In this document: in pieces, positions 18,873 to 27,899 of the stretch
How the letters are laid out: every line of letters begins with the position of its first letter
Position numbering within the stretch: the first letter of the stretch is position 1
NCBI RefSeq assembly: GCF_002355515.1
Contig: NZ_AP014809.1
Location: 919,501-983,500 of the forward strand
Reading direction: 5' to 3'
Length of the DNA: 64,000 bases
Origin: Methylorubrum populi
GTDB taxonomy: Bacteria; Pseudomonadota; Alphaproteobacteria; Rhizobiales; Beijerinckiaceae
The notes under the pieces: model-generated
Told to the model about the DNA's origin: nothing
Seen by the model: the letters and a program-made list of their open reading frames with translations, nothing else
Database searches by the model: none
Made by a program: the position numbers and the translations under genes

Positions 18873-19864
18873 GCGTCGAGGCACTCGCCCGTCCCGCGGC
18901 GGAGCCGGCGCCCGTCCGCGACCGCATCCTCCAGCTCCGCGACGGATTGAGCCATGGCCTGATCGGCGCCGACAAGCTGGTCGAGCGCCTGCTGATCGGG
19001 CTTCTGACCGGCGGCCATCTGCTGATCGAGGGCGCTCCGGGTCTCGCCAAGACCCGCGCGGTCAAGCGTCTGTCGGACGGGCTCGACGGCTCCTTCGCCC
19101 GCGTGCAGTGCACGCCCGACCTGATGCCGGCCGACCTCACCGGCACCACCGTCTGGCGCCAGGATGCGGGCACCTTCGAGTTCCTGCCCGGCCCCCTGTT
19201 CCACTCGCTAATCCTCGTCGACGAGGTGAACCGCGCCCCGCCCAAGGTGCAGTCGGCGCTGCTGGAGGCCATGGCGGAGGGGCAGATCACCGTCTCCGGC
19301 CACACCCACCGCCTGCCCGACCCCTTCATGGTGGTGGCGACGCAAAATCCGATCGAGCACGCCGGCACCTTCCCGCTGCCGGAGGCGCAGCTCGACCGCT
19401 TCCTGCTCCACGTCGTCGTCGAGATGCCCGACGAGGCCTCCGAGCGCCGCATCCTCGATCTCGTCGAGGGCGAATTGAATCACCACGCCGAGGCGATGCC
19501 GGTGAAGCTCTCGGTCGCCGAGGTGATCGCCGCCCGCGAGGCCGCGCTCGCCACCTACGTTTCGCCGGCCCTCAAGGACTATCTCGTGCGGCTCGTGGCC
19601 GGCACCCGCGGCGACAGCGTCGCGCCGGAGCTGCGCGCGGCGATCGAGCACCCGGCCTCGCCGCGCGGCACGCTCGCCCTGATGGTCGCCGGCAAGGCGC
19701 GGGCCTACCTGCACGGCCGCGACCACGTCGTGCCCGAGGACATCGCGGAGTTGGCCGCCGACGCCCTCTCACACCGCATCGGCCTGACTTGGCGCGCGGC
19801 GGCCGAGGGGCGCACCACGCGGGGCATCGTCGGCGGATTGGTCGAGCGGACACGGGCGCTGTAG
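18869..19864 (+). CDS. MoxR-family AAA+ ATPase
   Basis: 331 aa. Walker A GAPGLAKT near residue 56, Walker B LILVDEVNRAPPK near 113, sensor 1 VATQNPIE, and a C-terminal lid with the RG..ALM segment. MoxR ATPases act as chaperones that insert metals or cofactors and work with vWA proteins. First large gene of an operon with DUF58, DUF4381, two vWA, TPR and BatD genes. In methylotrophs the paralogue MxaR serves methanol dehydrogenase, but no mxaF or mxaI is here, so the client differs or is distant. Confidence 0.92.
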   Translation: MSVEALARPAAEPAPVRDRILQLRDGLSHGLIGADKLVERLLIGLLTGGHLLIEGAPGLAKTRAVKRLSDGLDGSFARVQCTPDLMPADLTGTTVWRQDAGTFEFLPGPLFHSLILVDEVNRAPPKVQSALLEAMAEGQITVSGHTHRLPDPFMVVATQNPIEHAGTFPLPEAQLDRFLLHVVVEMPDEASERRILDLVEGELNHHAEAMPVKLSVAEVIAAREAALATYVSPALKDYLVRLVAGTRGDSVAPELRAAIEHPASPRGTLALMVAGKARAYLHGRDHVVPEDIAELAADALSHRIGLTWRAAAEGRTTRGIVGGLVERTRAL

Positions 19865-19869
19865 CCGCC

Positions 19870-20799
19870 ATGACCGCGACCGCGGCTCCCGCAAGCGACC
19901 CGACCGACGCCCCCGGCATCCACCTTTCCGGTGCCGGGCTGATGAGCCTGCGCCACCTCGCCCGGCGCGGCGTCTCACCCTCGACCCGCACCATCGCCGG
20001 CCTGCCCGGCGGCATCGTCACGCGCAAGCGCGGGCGCGGCTCCGAGCCGGACGACGTGCGGCCCTGGTCCGAGGGCGACGACCGCCGCTTCATCGACCGC
20101 AACGCCACCGCCCGCACCGGCGAATTGCACGTGCGCACCCACCACGACGAGCGCGACCGCGCCGTGGTGCTGCTCGCCGACTTCCGGCCCTCAATGCTGT
20201 TCGGCACCCGCCGGGCGCTGCGCTCGGTCGCGGGCGCGGAGGCGCTGACTCTGCTCGGCTGGCGCATCGTCGGCGATGGCGGTCGCATCGGCCTGATCGC
20301 GGCAGGGGCGGGCGAGCCGTCCGTGGTCCGTCCGGCCGGCGGCGAGCGGGCGATGACCGCCGTCACCGGGGCGATGGCGCACGCCCACGCCGCCGCCCTG
20401 GCGCGCCCCGCGGCGGACGACCCGCCGCTTACCGACACCCTGGCGCTCGCGCGCTCACTGCTGCCCTCCGGCGGGCACCTCGTCGTCGCGAGCGCCCTCG
20501 ACGCCCCGGGGCCGGATTTCGAGAGCCTGATCACCGCGCTGGCCGAGCGTCTGTCGATCCGCCTGCTGCTGGTCAGCGACGCCTTCGAACGCACCCGCCC
20601 GCCCGGCTTCTACCCCTACGCCCTGCCCGACGGACATCGCGGCACCGTCCAGGCCCGCCGCGGGGCACCGCCCCCCGATGAGATCGATCCGCGCCTCGCC
20701 CGCCTCCATGCCTGCGGCGTCGAGGGCCTGCGCATCGACGTCGAGGCCGGGCCGGAGAGCTACGCCCCCCTGATGGAGCGGCTCGATGCGGTGCTGTGA
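19870..20799 (+). CDS. DUF58 domain-containing protein
   Basis: 309 aa, ATG 5 bp after moxR. It carries the DUF58 core (GSEPDDVRPWSEGDDRRFIDRN in two parts: a DDVRPW segment and a DDRRFID segment) followed by a vWA-like region (LLADFRPSML, and LLLVSDAFE). DUF58 proteins are constant partners of MoxR ATPases; MxaS is the methanol-dehydrogenase version. No membrane segment is seen. Function is inferred from context only. Confidence 0.88.
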   Translation: MTATAAPASDPTDAPGIHLSGAGLMSLRHLARRGVSPSTRTIAGLPGGIVTRKRGRGSEPDDVRPWSEGDDRRFIDRNATARTGELHVRTHHDERDRAVVLLADFRPSMLFGTRRALRSVAGAEALTLLGWRIVGDGGRIGLIAAGAGEPSVVRPAGGERAMTAVTGAMAHAHAAALARPAADDPPLTDTLALARSLLPSGGHLVVASALDAPGPDFESLITALAERLSIRLLLVSDAFERTRPPGFYPYALPDGHRGTVQARRGAPPPDEIDPRLARLHACGVEGLRIDVEAGPESYAPLMERLDAVL

Positions 20800-20832
20800 G
20801 ACCGGGAGCGGGCACGCGCGGGGGCGGAAGGA

Positions 20833-21291
20833 ATGACCGCCACCCCCGACCTCTCCACCCTGCGCGGCCTGCACCTGCCCACCGGCGGCAACGGGGCGGT
20901 GCAGCCCGAGATGGTGGCCGCCATCGTCCTCGGCTTCGGCCTCGCGCTGCTCGTCGGCGGGATCCGCCTGCTCCGCGCGCGTCGCGGCGCATCCCTGCGG
21001 CGGGCGGCCCTGCGGGAGTTCGCGCTCGCCGCGCAGCTGGAGCCCGAAGCCCGGCGCGTCGCCCAGGCCCGCCTCCTGCGCCGCGTGGTGCGCACGCTGA
21101 AGGGCGAGGAGGCGGCCCGCACCCGCGGCCCAGCCTGGGCGGCGACGCTCGATGCCACCTTCGGCACCGACTTCTTCCGCAGCGGTCCGGGCCGCGTCTT
21201 CGCCGACGACCTCTATCGGCGTCCCGAAGCCGTCGATCCGACCGCGATCGATGCCGGCCTCGGCCGCATGCTCGCACAGATCCGGGCCTGA
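20833..21291 (+). CDS. DUF4381 membrane protein
   Basis: 152 aa. One N-terminal membrane helix (MVAAIVLGFGLALLVGGI, residues ~27-44) is followed by a basic cytosolic region with LRRAALREFALAAQLEP and LYRRPEAVD, typical of the DUF4381 component of MoxR operons. It probably anchors or bridges the MoxR complex. It lies between DUF58 and the first vWA gene, 5 bp upstream of the latter. Confidence 0.82.
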   Translation: MTATPDLSTLRGLHLPTGGNGAVQPEMVAAIVLGFGLALLVGGIRLLRARRGASLRRAALREFALAAQLEPEARRVAQARLLRRVVRTLKGEEAARTRGPAWAATLDATFGTDFFRSGPGRVFADDLYRRPEAVDPTAIDAGLGRMLAQIRA

Positions 21292-21296
21292 CCTCG

Positions 21297-22316
21297 ATGC
21301 CCGCCTGGTTCACGGCCCTCGTCTCCGCCTTCGACTTCGCGACGCCGCTCGCCCTGCTGCTCCTGCCCCTGCCGCTCGCCGCCCGGCTGATCCCGCCGGA
21401 GCGCGAGGGCGGCAGCGGCGCGCTGCGCGTGCCGCCCACCCTCGTCCGGGGTGCGGAAGGCTCCGAGTCCATCGCCGCCCGCGGACGGCGGCGGCTCTGG
21501 CTCATCGGCACGCTCTGGGTGGCGCTCGTGGTCGCGCTCGCCGGCCCCCGCCTCGTCCTGCCCGCCCTGGCGCTGCCGGCCTCGGCCCGCGAGATCGTGC
21601 TCGCCCTCGACCTGTCGGGCAGCATGGAGCGCAAGGACTTCTCCCTCGACGGCGAGACCGTCAGCCGGCTCGCGGCGGTGAAGCGCGTCGGCGCCGAGTT
21701 CATCCGCCGCCGGGCCGGCGACCGCATCGGCCTCGTCGAGTTCGCCGATCAGGCCTACGTCGCCGCCGCCCCCACCTTCGACACGGCGGCGGTCGCCCGC
21801 ACCCTGGAGGAGGCGACGATCGGTCTGGTCGGGCGCTCCACCGGCATCGGCGACGGGCTCGGCCTCGCCCTCAAGCGGCTCGCGCCGGCCCAGGTGGCGA
21901 ATGCGGAGGGCGGCGGTCCGCCCCCCTCCCGCGACAAGGTCGTGGTGCTGCTCTCGGACGGCGCCAACAATGCCGGCCAGACCGCGCCCAAGGACGTGGC
22001 GGCTCTGGCAAAAGACCTCGGCGTGCGCGTCTACACCATCGCGCTCGGGCCGATCGACATGGCCGACAACCCGAACAACGAGCAGGACGTGGTCGATGTC
22101 GAGACCCTTCGGGCCATGGCCGAGACCAGCGGCGGCCGCGCCTTCCGCGTGAAGACCACCGACGACCTGGAGGCCGTCGCCAACGCCATCGACGAACTGG
22201 AGGGAGGACGGGCCAAGGCGCCGCCGCTGCCCCTGCGGCGCGACCTCTGGCCGTGGCCGGCGGCGCTCGCCTTCCTGTGCGCCTGCGGGCTTCTGGCGAC
22301 GCGGCGCAGAATATGA
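21297..22316 (+). CDS. vWA domain membrane protein (BatA/MxaC-like)
   Basis: 339 aa. Two membrane helices near the N-terminus (residues ~15-30 and ~70-95), a vWA domain with an intact MIDAS start DLSGSM near residue 103 and VVLLSDGANNAG, and a final helix close to the C-terminus (WPWPAALAFLCACGLL). The vWA domain faces the periplasm between helices. Such proteins bind MoxR clients through a metal-dependent adhesion site. Its stop overlaps the next ATG (ATGA). Confidence 0.9.
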   Translation: MPAWFTALVSAFDFATPLALLLLPLPLAARLIPPEREGGSGALRVPPTLVRGAEGSESIAARGRRRLWLIGTLWVALVVALAGPRLVLPALALPASAREIVLALDLSGSMERKDFSLDGETVSRLAAVKRVGAEFIRRRAGDRIGLVEFADQAYVAAAPTFDTAAVARTLEEATIGLVGRSTGIGDGLGLALKRLAPAQVANAEGGGPPPSRDKVVVLLSDGANNAGQTAPKDVAALAKDLGVRVYTIALGPIDMADNPNNEQDVVDVETLRAMAETSGGRAFRVKTTDDLEAVANAIDELEGGRAKAPPLPLRRDLWPWPAALAFLCACGLLATRRRI

Positions 22317-23236
22317 TCGAATCCCTCACCCTCCTGCGCCCGCTCTGGTTCCTGGCGCTTCCCGTCGTGGCCGTGCTGGCTCTGCGCGCGGCGTGGCGCT
22401 CGGCGCCGCTGGGCGATTGGAGCAAGGCGGTCGATCCCCACCTGATGGCGCTGTTCGCCCGAAGCGGCGCCCTGCTCGGGGGACGGCGACAGGCCAACCT
22501 CGCCGCCGCGCTCGCCGCGGGCATCCTGGCGCTGGCGCTCACCGGGCCGGCGGTCGAGCGGCCGGAAGCGGCGACCTTCCGCAACCTCGATGCCACGGTG
22601 GTCGTGCTCGACCTATCCCGCTCCGTCACCGAGGGCGGGCGCTTCAAGGAGGCGCGGCAGGCCGCGCAATCCGTGGCGGAGGCCGCGGGCACCCGCTCGC
22701 TGGCGCTGATCGTCTTTGCCGGCGACGCCTACACCGCCCTCTCGCCCACCAACGACCGCGAGACGCTGGCCACCACTCTATTCGCCCTCGATGCCGACAC
22801 CGTGCCCGACCGCGGCAGCCATCCGGAGCGCGGGCTGGCGCTCGCCCGTCGGACGCTCGCCGAGGCCAATGTCGTCGCCGCCGACGTGGTGCTGATCTCC
22901 GACGGCGACGGAATCGGGCAGGCCGCCGAGCGCGAGGCCGCCGCGATAAGGGACAAGGGCTGGCAGCTCCACGCCCTGTTCGTGCCGGCCGCCAAGGCAC
23001 TGCCGCCCGGCGCGCCGCGCCCCGACCGGGCCGCCCTCGACCGGCTCGCCGGGGCCGGCGGAGGCCGTGCCGCCGACATCGACAGCCCGCAGGCGGTGCT
23101 CGACCGCGTCGGCGCCTCGACCGCGCAGCATCTCGCTGCGGGCGGCTTCGGCGTGCTCGCCTTCGCCGATTTCGGCCGCTGGCTGCTGCTGTTGGCGCTG
23201 GTGCCGGCCCTTCTCCTGTTCCGTCGGAGCGCATGA
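22313..23236 (+). CDS. vWA domain membrane protein (BatB/MxaL-like)
   Basis: 307 aa. N-terminal helices (RPLWFLALPVVAVLAL and AALAAGILALALTG), a vWA domain with DLSRSV as MIDAS start and VVLISDGDGIG, and a C-terminal helix WLLLLALVPALLLF. The DxSxS pattern is kept. It overlaps the genes on both sides by 4 bp, so it is coupled to the first vWA and the TPR gene. Confidence 0.9.
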   Translation: MIESLTLLRPLWFLALPVVAVLALRAAWRSAPLGDWSKAVDPHLMALFARSGALLGGRRQANLAAALAAGILALALTGPAVERPEAATFRNLDATVVVLDLSRSVTEGGRFKEARQAAQSVAEAAGTRSLALIVFAGDAYTALSPTNDRETLATTLFALDADTVPDRGSHPERGLALARRTLAEANVVAADVVLISDGDGIGQAAEREAAAIRDKGWQLHALFVPAAKALPPGAPRPDRAALDRLAGAGGGRAADIDSPQAVLDRVGASTAQHLAAGGFGVLAFADFGRWLLLLALVPALLLFRRSA

Positions 23237-24174
23237 TGGTGGCGCCCGCTCCTTCCCGGCTCTTTGCCGGAGCGACGCCCCTCCGGCGGGCGCTTCCCAT
23301 CGCCTTCCCGCGCAACTGGCGGCGGCTCGCGCGCATTGCCGGCCTCGCGCTCGCGGGAATCGGCATCCTCGGCCTGCTGCTCGTGTCGGAGCCGCGCACG
23401 ACGCTGGGCCGCTTCCTGATGGCGGTCGGGCTGCCGAGCGCGGCCCTCCACGTGTTCGAGGTGCCCGCCTGGCGGGCCGCCGCCCTCTACGAGGCCGGGC
23501 GCTACGGCGAGGCGATTCCGATGTTCCGGGCGCAGGGCAAGCGCGGCGCCTACAACCTCGGCAACGCGCTCGCCCGATCCGGCGACCTCAAGGGCGCGCT
23601 CGACGCCTACGACGAGGCGCTGACCTACAATCCGCGCGACGCCGACGCGCAGGCCAACCGCTCGCTGATCGCGAGGGCGCTGGAAGAGGAGATCGACCGC
23701 GGCAAGGGCGGCGGCATCGCCAACGCCTCGGCCCAGTATGGCGCCCGCTACAACAACACCGCCAACCAGGACCAGAACGACGACATCCGCGCCACCTCCA
23801 GCGGCGAGGGTCTGGCCGGCAACAAGGAGGCGAGTTCGTCCGCCTCGCTGCCCGGCACCAGCCCGGTGGCACGGCGCGGCAAGGCGGAGCAGCAGGCGAT
23901 CGATTCCGGCAAGGGTCAGGCCCGCGGCTCGGCGAGCGACGCGGCCGGCCGCGGGCGCCAGGGCGCCGGCTCGGCCATGGTCGCCGCCGCGCCCGAGCGC
24001 GAGGCCCGGCGGGTGACGAAAAGCTTCGAGGCCCACGAGATTCATCCCGACCGGCTCTGGCTCCAGACCCTGCCGGACGAGCCCGGCCGCTTCCTGAAGC
24101 TGCGCCTCAAGGCCGAGCAGGCCCGCCGCATCGAGGCCGGCACCGCCATCCCGGGAGGCAGCAACCCGTGGTGA
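23233..24174 (+). CDS. TPR-repeat membrane protein of the MoxR operon (BatC-like)
   Basis: 313 aa. One membrane helix near residues 33-52 (IAGLALAGIGILGLLL), then TPR-like helices (AALYEAGRYGEAIPMF, YNLGNALARSGDLKGAL, YDEALTYNPRDADAQ). A Gly/Ser/Ala-rich linker follows, and the C-terminal end carries HPDRLWLQTLPDEPG and FLKLRLKAEQ. In Bat operons this part is fused to or follows BatB. ATG at 23233 overlaps the previous stop; the next gene begins inside its TGA as GTGA. Confidence 0.87.
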   Translation: MMVAPAPSRLFAGATPLRRALPIAFPRNWRRLARIAGLALAGIGILGLLLVSEPRTTLGRFLMAVGLPSAALHVFEVPAWRAAALYEAGRYGEAIPMFRAQGKRGAYNLGNALARSGDLKGALDAYDEALTYNPRDADAQANRSLIARALEEEIDRGKGGGIANASAQYGARYNNTANQDQNDDIRATSSGEGLAGNKEASSSASLPGTSPVARRGKAEQQAIDSGKGQARGSASDAAGRGRQGAGSAMVAAAPEREARRVTKSFEAHEIHPDRLWLQTLPDEPGRFLKLRLKAEQARRIEAGTAIPGGSNPW

Positions 24175-25607
24175 TTCTTTTCGACGTTCTCCGGCGCCGC
24201 GCGAACACCCCTCTCCCCTCTGCGGGGGAGGGTGCCTGCGGAGCAGGCGCGAAAGGGGCCGGCTCAGGTCTCTCCGGAAAGGGCGCTCCCCTCACCCGAC
24301 CCGCTTCGCGGGCCACCCTCTCCCGCAGAGGGGAGAGGGGAGTGTTGGCGGCGCTCTGCCTCATCCTGCTGGCCGTCCTCACGCCCGCCCGCGCCATCGA
24401 GCCCGGCGACCTCACCCTCACGGTGACGCCCGACCTCCCCAACGGGACCCAGCCCTATGCCCGCGAGATGGTGCTGCTGCGCCTGCGCGGCGTCTACCGC
24501 ACGCAGATCCTGCTGGAGGAGATGCGCCAACCGCCGCTGGTCAACTTCTCCTGGACGCAGCTCGGCCGCGACCATTGGGGCCGCACGCGGCTGCCCGACG
24601 GTCAGATGGCGCTGGAATTCGAGCGCACCATCGCGATCTTCCCCCAGCATACGGGGACCTTCACCATCGATCCGTTCATCCACCGCCTCACCATCAACGA
24701 CGGGGGCGAGCGCAAGCAGATCGACGTCCGCTCGGAGCCCGTGCCCTTCCCGGTCGCGGCCTGGACCGGGGCGACCGGCGGCCCCGACGCGGCCGAGCCC
24801 TGGTGGCTGCCGGCGCGGGACGTGTCGATCACCGATTCCTGGGATCCCGACCCGGAGACGCTGAACAAGGGCGACACGGCCCGCCGGATCGTCACGGTCG
24901 AGGCGCAGGGCATGCTGGCCGAAGGGCTGCCGCCGCGCCCGGTCATGCGCACCCGCGGCATCATCACCTTCGCCGGCCCGGTGAAGCGCGAGACCATCAT
25001 CACGCCCTCCGGCCCGGTGGCGCGGGCGACCTACCAGTGGGACATCAAGAAGGGCGTGTCGGAGGTGATCCCGCTCGACGCGATCAAGATCCCCTGGTTC
25101 GACACCCTCACCCGCACCCAGCGCGAGGCCGAGATTCCGGCCCGCCAGATCGGCGGCGGCCTCGCCGACCGGGAGGAGGATCTCAAGGCGGCGGCTCCCG
25201 CGTCCTGGCCGGTGCTGGCCGCGGCATCACTTGCCGCCTTCGGCCTCGGACTCGCGCTGATCGGCTTCCGCACCGGCCCCGGCCGCCGTCGCCTCGACCG
25301 CGGGCAGGCCCGCGCCCTGCGCCTCGCCGCAGCCTCGGGCGACGCGGCGGCGTTCCGGGCGGCGCTCGGCCGCGCCGAGCAGGCGCAGCCGGATCTCGCC
25401 GCACTCTGGCGGGGAGAGCCCGATCTGGCGCGCGACATCGCCGGCCTCGACCGGCGGGTCTTCGGTCAGGCGTCGCAGAGCGAGAGCCCGGTCGATCTGC
25501 CCGGCCTCGCCCGGCGTCTCGCCCGACCCCGGCGACCCGGCCCGTCCGCGGCGCTGGCGCCCGAACCCCGCCTCGCTCCCCTCGACGGACCGGTCGCGCA
25601 AACTTGA
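24171..25607 (+). CDS. BatD-like exported/membrane protein with repeat-derived N-terminus
   Basis: 478 aa from GTG 24171, which overlaps the TPR stop in the same style as the rest of the operon. Residues ~13-57 are translated palindromic repeat DNA (LPSAGEG...SRRGERG). Only then comes a normal signal sequence, VLAALCLILLAVLTPARA. The mature protein has the BatD beta-rich region (LPNGTQPYAREMVLLRL, QHTGTFTIDPF) and a membrane helix near WPVLAAASLAAFGLGLALIG. A second start, GTG 24342 with GGGAGAGGGG just before it, would yield a clean secreted precursor of 421 aa. Which is used is open. Confidence 0.82.
   Translation: MILFDVLRRRANTPLPSAGEGACGAGAKGAGSGLSGKGAPLTRPASRATLSRRGERGVLAALCLILLAVLTPARAIEPGDLTLTVTPDLPNGTQPYAREMVLLRLRGVYRTQILLEEMRQPPLVNFSWTQLGRDHWGRTRLPDGQMALEFERTIAIFPQHTGTFTIDPFIHRLTINDGGERKQIDVRSEPVPFPVAAWTGATGGPDAAEPWWLPARDVSITDSWDPDPETLNKGDTARRIVTVEAQGMLAEGLPPRPVMRTRGIITFAGPVKRETIITPSGPVARATYQWDIKKGVSEVIPLDAIKIPWFDTLTRTQREAEIPARQIGGGLADREEDLKAAAPASWPVLAAASLAAFGLGLALIGFRTGPGRRRLDRGQARALRLAAASGDAAAFRAALGRAEQAQPDLAALWRGEPDLARDIAGLDRRVFGQASQSESPVDLPGLARRLARPRRPGPSAALAPEPRLAPLDGPVAQT
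24200..24340. repeat. REP-like palindromic element, copy C, inside the BatD frame
   Basis: About 140 bp: cccctctcccctctgcgggg at one end and ccctctcccgcagaggggag, its near reverse complement, at the other. The centre (aaaggggccggctcaggtc, ctccgga) matches copy B at 11932. It is read in frame between the coupled start and the signal peptide of the BatD gene. Confidence 0.85.
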
Positions 25608-25693
25608 CCGCTCGCCGCTGAACGGCCCTCTTCGGTCCCGGTTGGGCCCTAGACCGGTCCCGCGAGGCCGGAGACCCGTGCGCGAGGCTGGAC

Positions 25694-26788
25694 GTGAACG
25701 CTGCGAGCCCGATTCCCTACCACCCCTCGGTCGAGCAGCCGCGCACCGACGAGGCCGACATCCACGCGCAGATGCTCGCGACCTTCGCGAAGATCCAGGA
25801 GACCACGTTCAAGGATTACGGGCGGGCGGTGCGGGGTGTTCACGCCAAGGCGCACGGCCTGCTGGTCGGCCGGCTCGACATCCTGGACGGCCTGCCTCCC
25901 GAACTGGCGCAGGGGCTGTTCGAGAAGCCCGGCTCCTACAAGGCCGTCCTTCGCTTCTCCACCAATCCCGGCGACATCCTCGACGACAGCGTCTCGACCC
26001 CGCGCGGCCTCGCGCTGAAGATCGTCGGCGTCGAGGGAGAGCGCCTGGAGGGTGCGGAGGGGACGAGCCAGGATTTCGTGATGGCCGACGCGCCCGCCTT
26101 CACGGCGCCGGACGACGCCGCCTTCCTCAAGAGCCTGAAGCTCCTCGCCGCGACCACGGACACGCCGCAGGTGTTCAAGAAGGCGTTCTCCGCCATCCTG
26201 CGCGGCGTCGAAACGGTGCTCGAAGGTCTCGGCACCCAGAGCCCGACCCTGATCGCGATGGGCGGCCACCCGGAGACGCACATCCTCGGCGAGACGTTCT
26301 ACAGCCAGGTTTCCCTGCGCTGGGGTGCCTACGTCGCCAAGGTCGCGGTCGCACCGGTCTCGCCCGCGCTGACGGTGCTCACGGGCGCGAGCCTCAACGT
26401 CAACGGTCGGCCCAACGGCCTACGCGAGGCGGTCACCGCCTTCTTCGCCGAGAACGAGGGCGTGTGGGAGCTGCGGGCGCAGCTGCGCACCGACGAGGAG
26501 ACGATGCCGGTCGAGGACGCCTCGCAGCCCTGGCCGGAAGACCGGAGCCCCTACGTCGCGGTGGCCCGCCTGACCGTGCCGCGCCAGGACGCCTGGAGCG
26601 AGGACAAGATGCGGCGGATCGACGACGGTCTGGCCTTCAACCCCTGGCACGCACTCGCCGCGCATCGGCCGCTCGGCGCGATCATGCGCGCCCGCCGGGT
26701 CGTCTACCCCGCCTCCGCCCGCTTTCGGGCCGAGCATAACGGGTGCCCGATCCACGAGCCGGGCGCCGGCTTCGCCGCAGAGGCGTGA
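25694..26788 (+). CDS. Catalase-related heme protein (y4iL-like)
   Basis: 364 aa, GTG start. The catalase-fold core is visible: VRGVHAKAHGLLVGRLDI with the distal heme His, then VLRFSTNPGDILDD, TPRGLALKIVGVEG and QDFVMADAP. Near the C-terminus VVYPASARFRAEHNG may provide the proximal Tyr region. It is shorter than true catalases (~480 aa) and belongs with small catalase-like proteins whose activity may be peroxidase-like or absent. It follows the BatD gene after 86 bp on the same strand. Confidence 0.82.
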   Translation: MNAASPIPYHPSVEQPRTDEADIHAQMLATFAKIQETTFKDYGRAVRGVHAKAHGLLVGRLDILDGLPPELAQGLFEKPGSYKAVLRFSTNPGDILDDSVSTPRGLALKIVGVEGERLEGAEGTSQDFVMADAPAFTAPDDAAFLKSLKLLAATTDTPQVFKKAFSAILRGVETVLEGLGTQSPTLIAMGGHPETHILGETFYSQVSLRWGAYVAKVAVAPVSPALTVLTGASLNVNGRPNGLREAVTAFFAENEGVWELRAQLRTDEETMPVEDASQPWPEDRSPYVAVARLTVPRQDAWSEDKMRRIDDGLAFNPWHALAAHRPLGAIMRARRVVYPASARFRAEHNGCPIHEPGAGFAAEA

Positions 26789-26930
26789 CGGGGCCGGCGC
26801 GCAAAAACCGTTGAAGTCAGCGGGCTTTCGTTTCCTTCAGAGGAGGAGACCTGCGCCGATCGGGCTGCGCCGGACGCCGGCTTGGTCTACGGCCTCGATC
26901 CGGACGTGGGCCGGAAACCGGGAGTGAGAC

Positions 26931-27899
26931 GTGTCCGCCAGACAGGCCGGAGAAGCGGTAGGACCGGTCGCCCGCGATCCGCGGCGCCTCGTGGGCATCG
27001 CCCTGATGTGCATCGCCCCGGTGTTCTTCGCCGGCCTCGACGCCACGGGCAAGGTGCTGGCGGGGACGGGCGTCGATCCGCTGCTCACCACCTTCATGCG
27101 CTACGCCGTCAACGTCACGCTGGTGACGGCCTTCATCAATCCGGTGACGCGGCCGGGCGTGTCCCGCTCCCGGCGCCTGCCGCTGCAGATCCTGCGCTCG
27201 CTGCTCCTGTTCGGCTCGACCGCCCTCAACTTCCTGGCCCTGCGCTCGCTCCAGCTCGCCGAGACGATCTCGATCCAGTTCGCCGCGCCGCTCACCGTCG
27301 CGCTGCTCGCCGGTCCGCTGCTGGGCGAATGGTCGTCGCGGATGCGGCTCGCGGCGGTGGCAGCGGGCTTCGTCGGCGTCCTCGTCATCGTGCGGCCGGA
27401 CGCGCTGGTGGCCAAGCCGGCCATCCTGTTCAGCCTCGGTGCGATGCTCTGCTACGCGATCTACGTGATCGTGACGCGCAAACTCGCGGCCTACGACTCG
27501 ACCGCGACGACAATGTTCTACACCGGACTCGGCGGCCTCGCCGTGATGAGCCCGCTCCTGCCCTGGATCTGGACGGCGCCGGCCTCCGGCACGGTCTGGG
27601 CGATGCTGATCGCGGTCGGGCTGTTCGGCACGATCGGGCACTGGCTGCTCGTGCTGGCCCATGCGCGGGCGCCGGCGAGCCTGCTCGCGCCCTTCATCTA
27701 CACGCAGATCCTGTGGTCGGTCCTGCTGGGCTACCTGCTCTTCGGCGACATGCCGAGCCTCTGGACCATGCTCGGCGCCGCGATCATCGTCGCCTCGGGC
27801 CTCGCCCTCCTGGGGGAGGATGCCCTGATGCGCCGGCACGCGCGGCGGAGGGAGCCCCCTCCCCCGCGCGATGGCGCTGCGAGCCGGCCTCAGCGATAG
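26931..27899 (+). CDS. EamA/DMT family transporter
   Basis: 322 aa, GTG start. About ten membrane helices in two EamA repeats, e.g. LVGIALMCIAPVFFAGLDA, LLLFGSTALNFLALRSLQ, ETISIQFAAPLTVALLAGP and ALIVASG-type closing helices. These proteins export amino acids or small metabolites; substrate not predictable. The C-terminus is Arg/Pro-rich and overlaps the convergent small gene by 10 bp. Confidence 0.88.
   Translation: MSARQAGEAVGPVARDPRRLVGIALMCIAPVFFAGLDATGKVLAGTGVDPLLTTFMRYAVNVTLVTAFINPVTRPGVSRSRRLPLQILRSLLLFGSTALNFLALRSLQLAETISIQFAAPLTVALLAGPLLGEWSSRMRLAAVAAGFVGVLVIVRPDALVAKPAILFSLGAMLCYAIYVIVTRKLAAYDSTATTMFYTGLGGLAVMSPLLPWIWTAPASGTVWAMLIAVGLFGTIGHWLLVLAHARAPASLLAPFIYTQILWSVLLGYLLFGDMPSLWTMLGAAIIVASGLALLGEDALMRRHARRREPPPPRDGAASRPQR

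Noticed and set aside
18574..19452. N-terminal extension of the MgtC gene
   Set aside because: In-frame upstream codons are antisense to moxR and have no homology; ATG 18573 gives the family start.
18869..25607. Methanol dehydrogenase maturation locus (mxaRSACKL)
   Set aside because: MoxR-set genes match in type, but mxaF/I/G/J are absent and gene order differs, so the mxa names were not applied.
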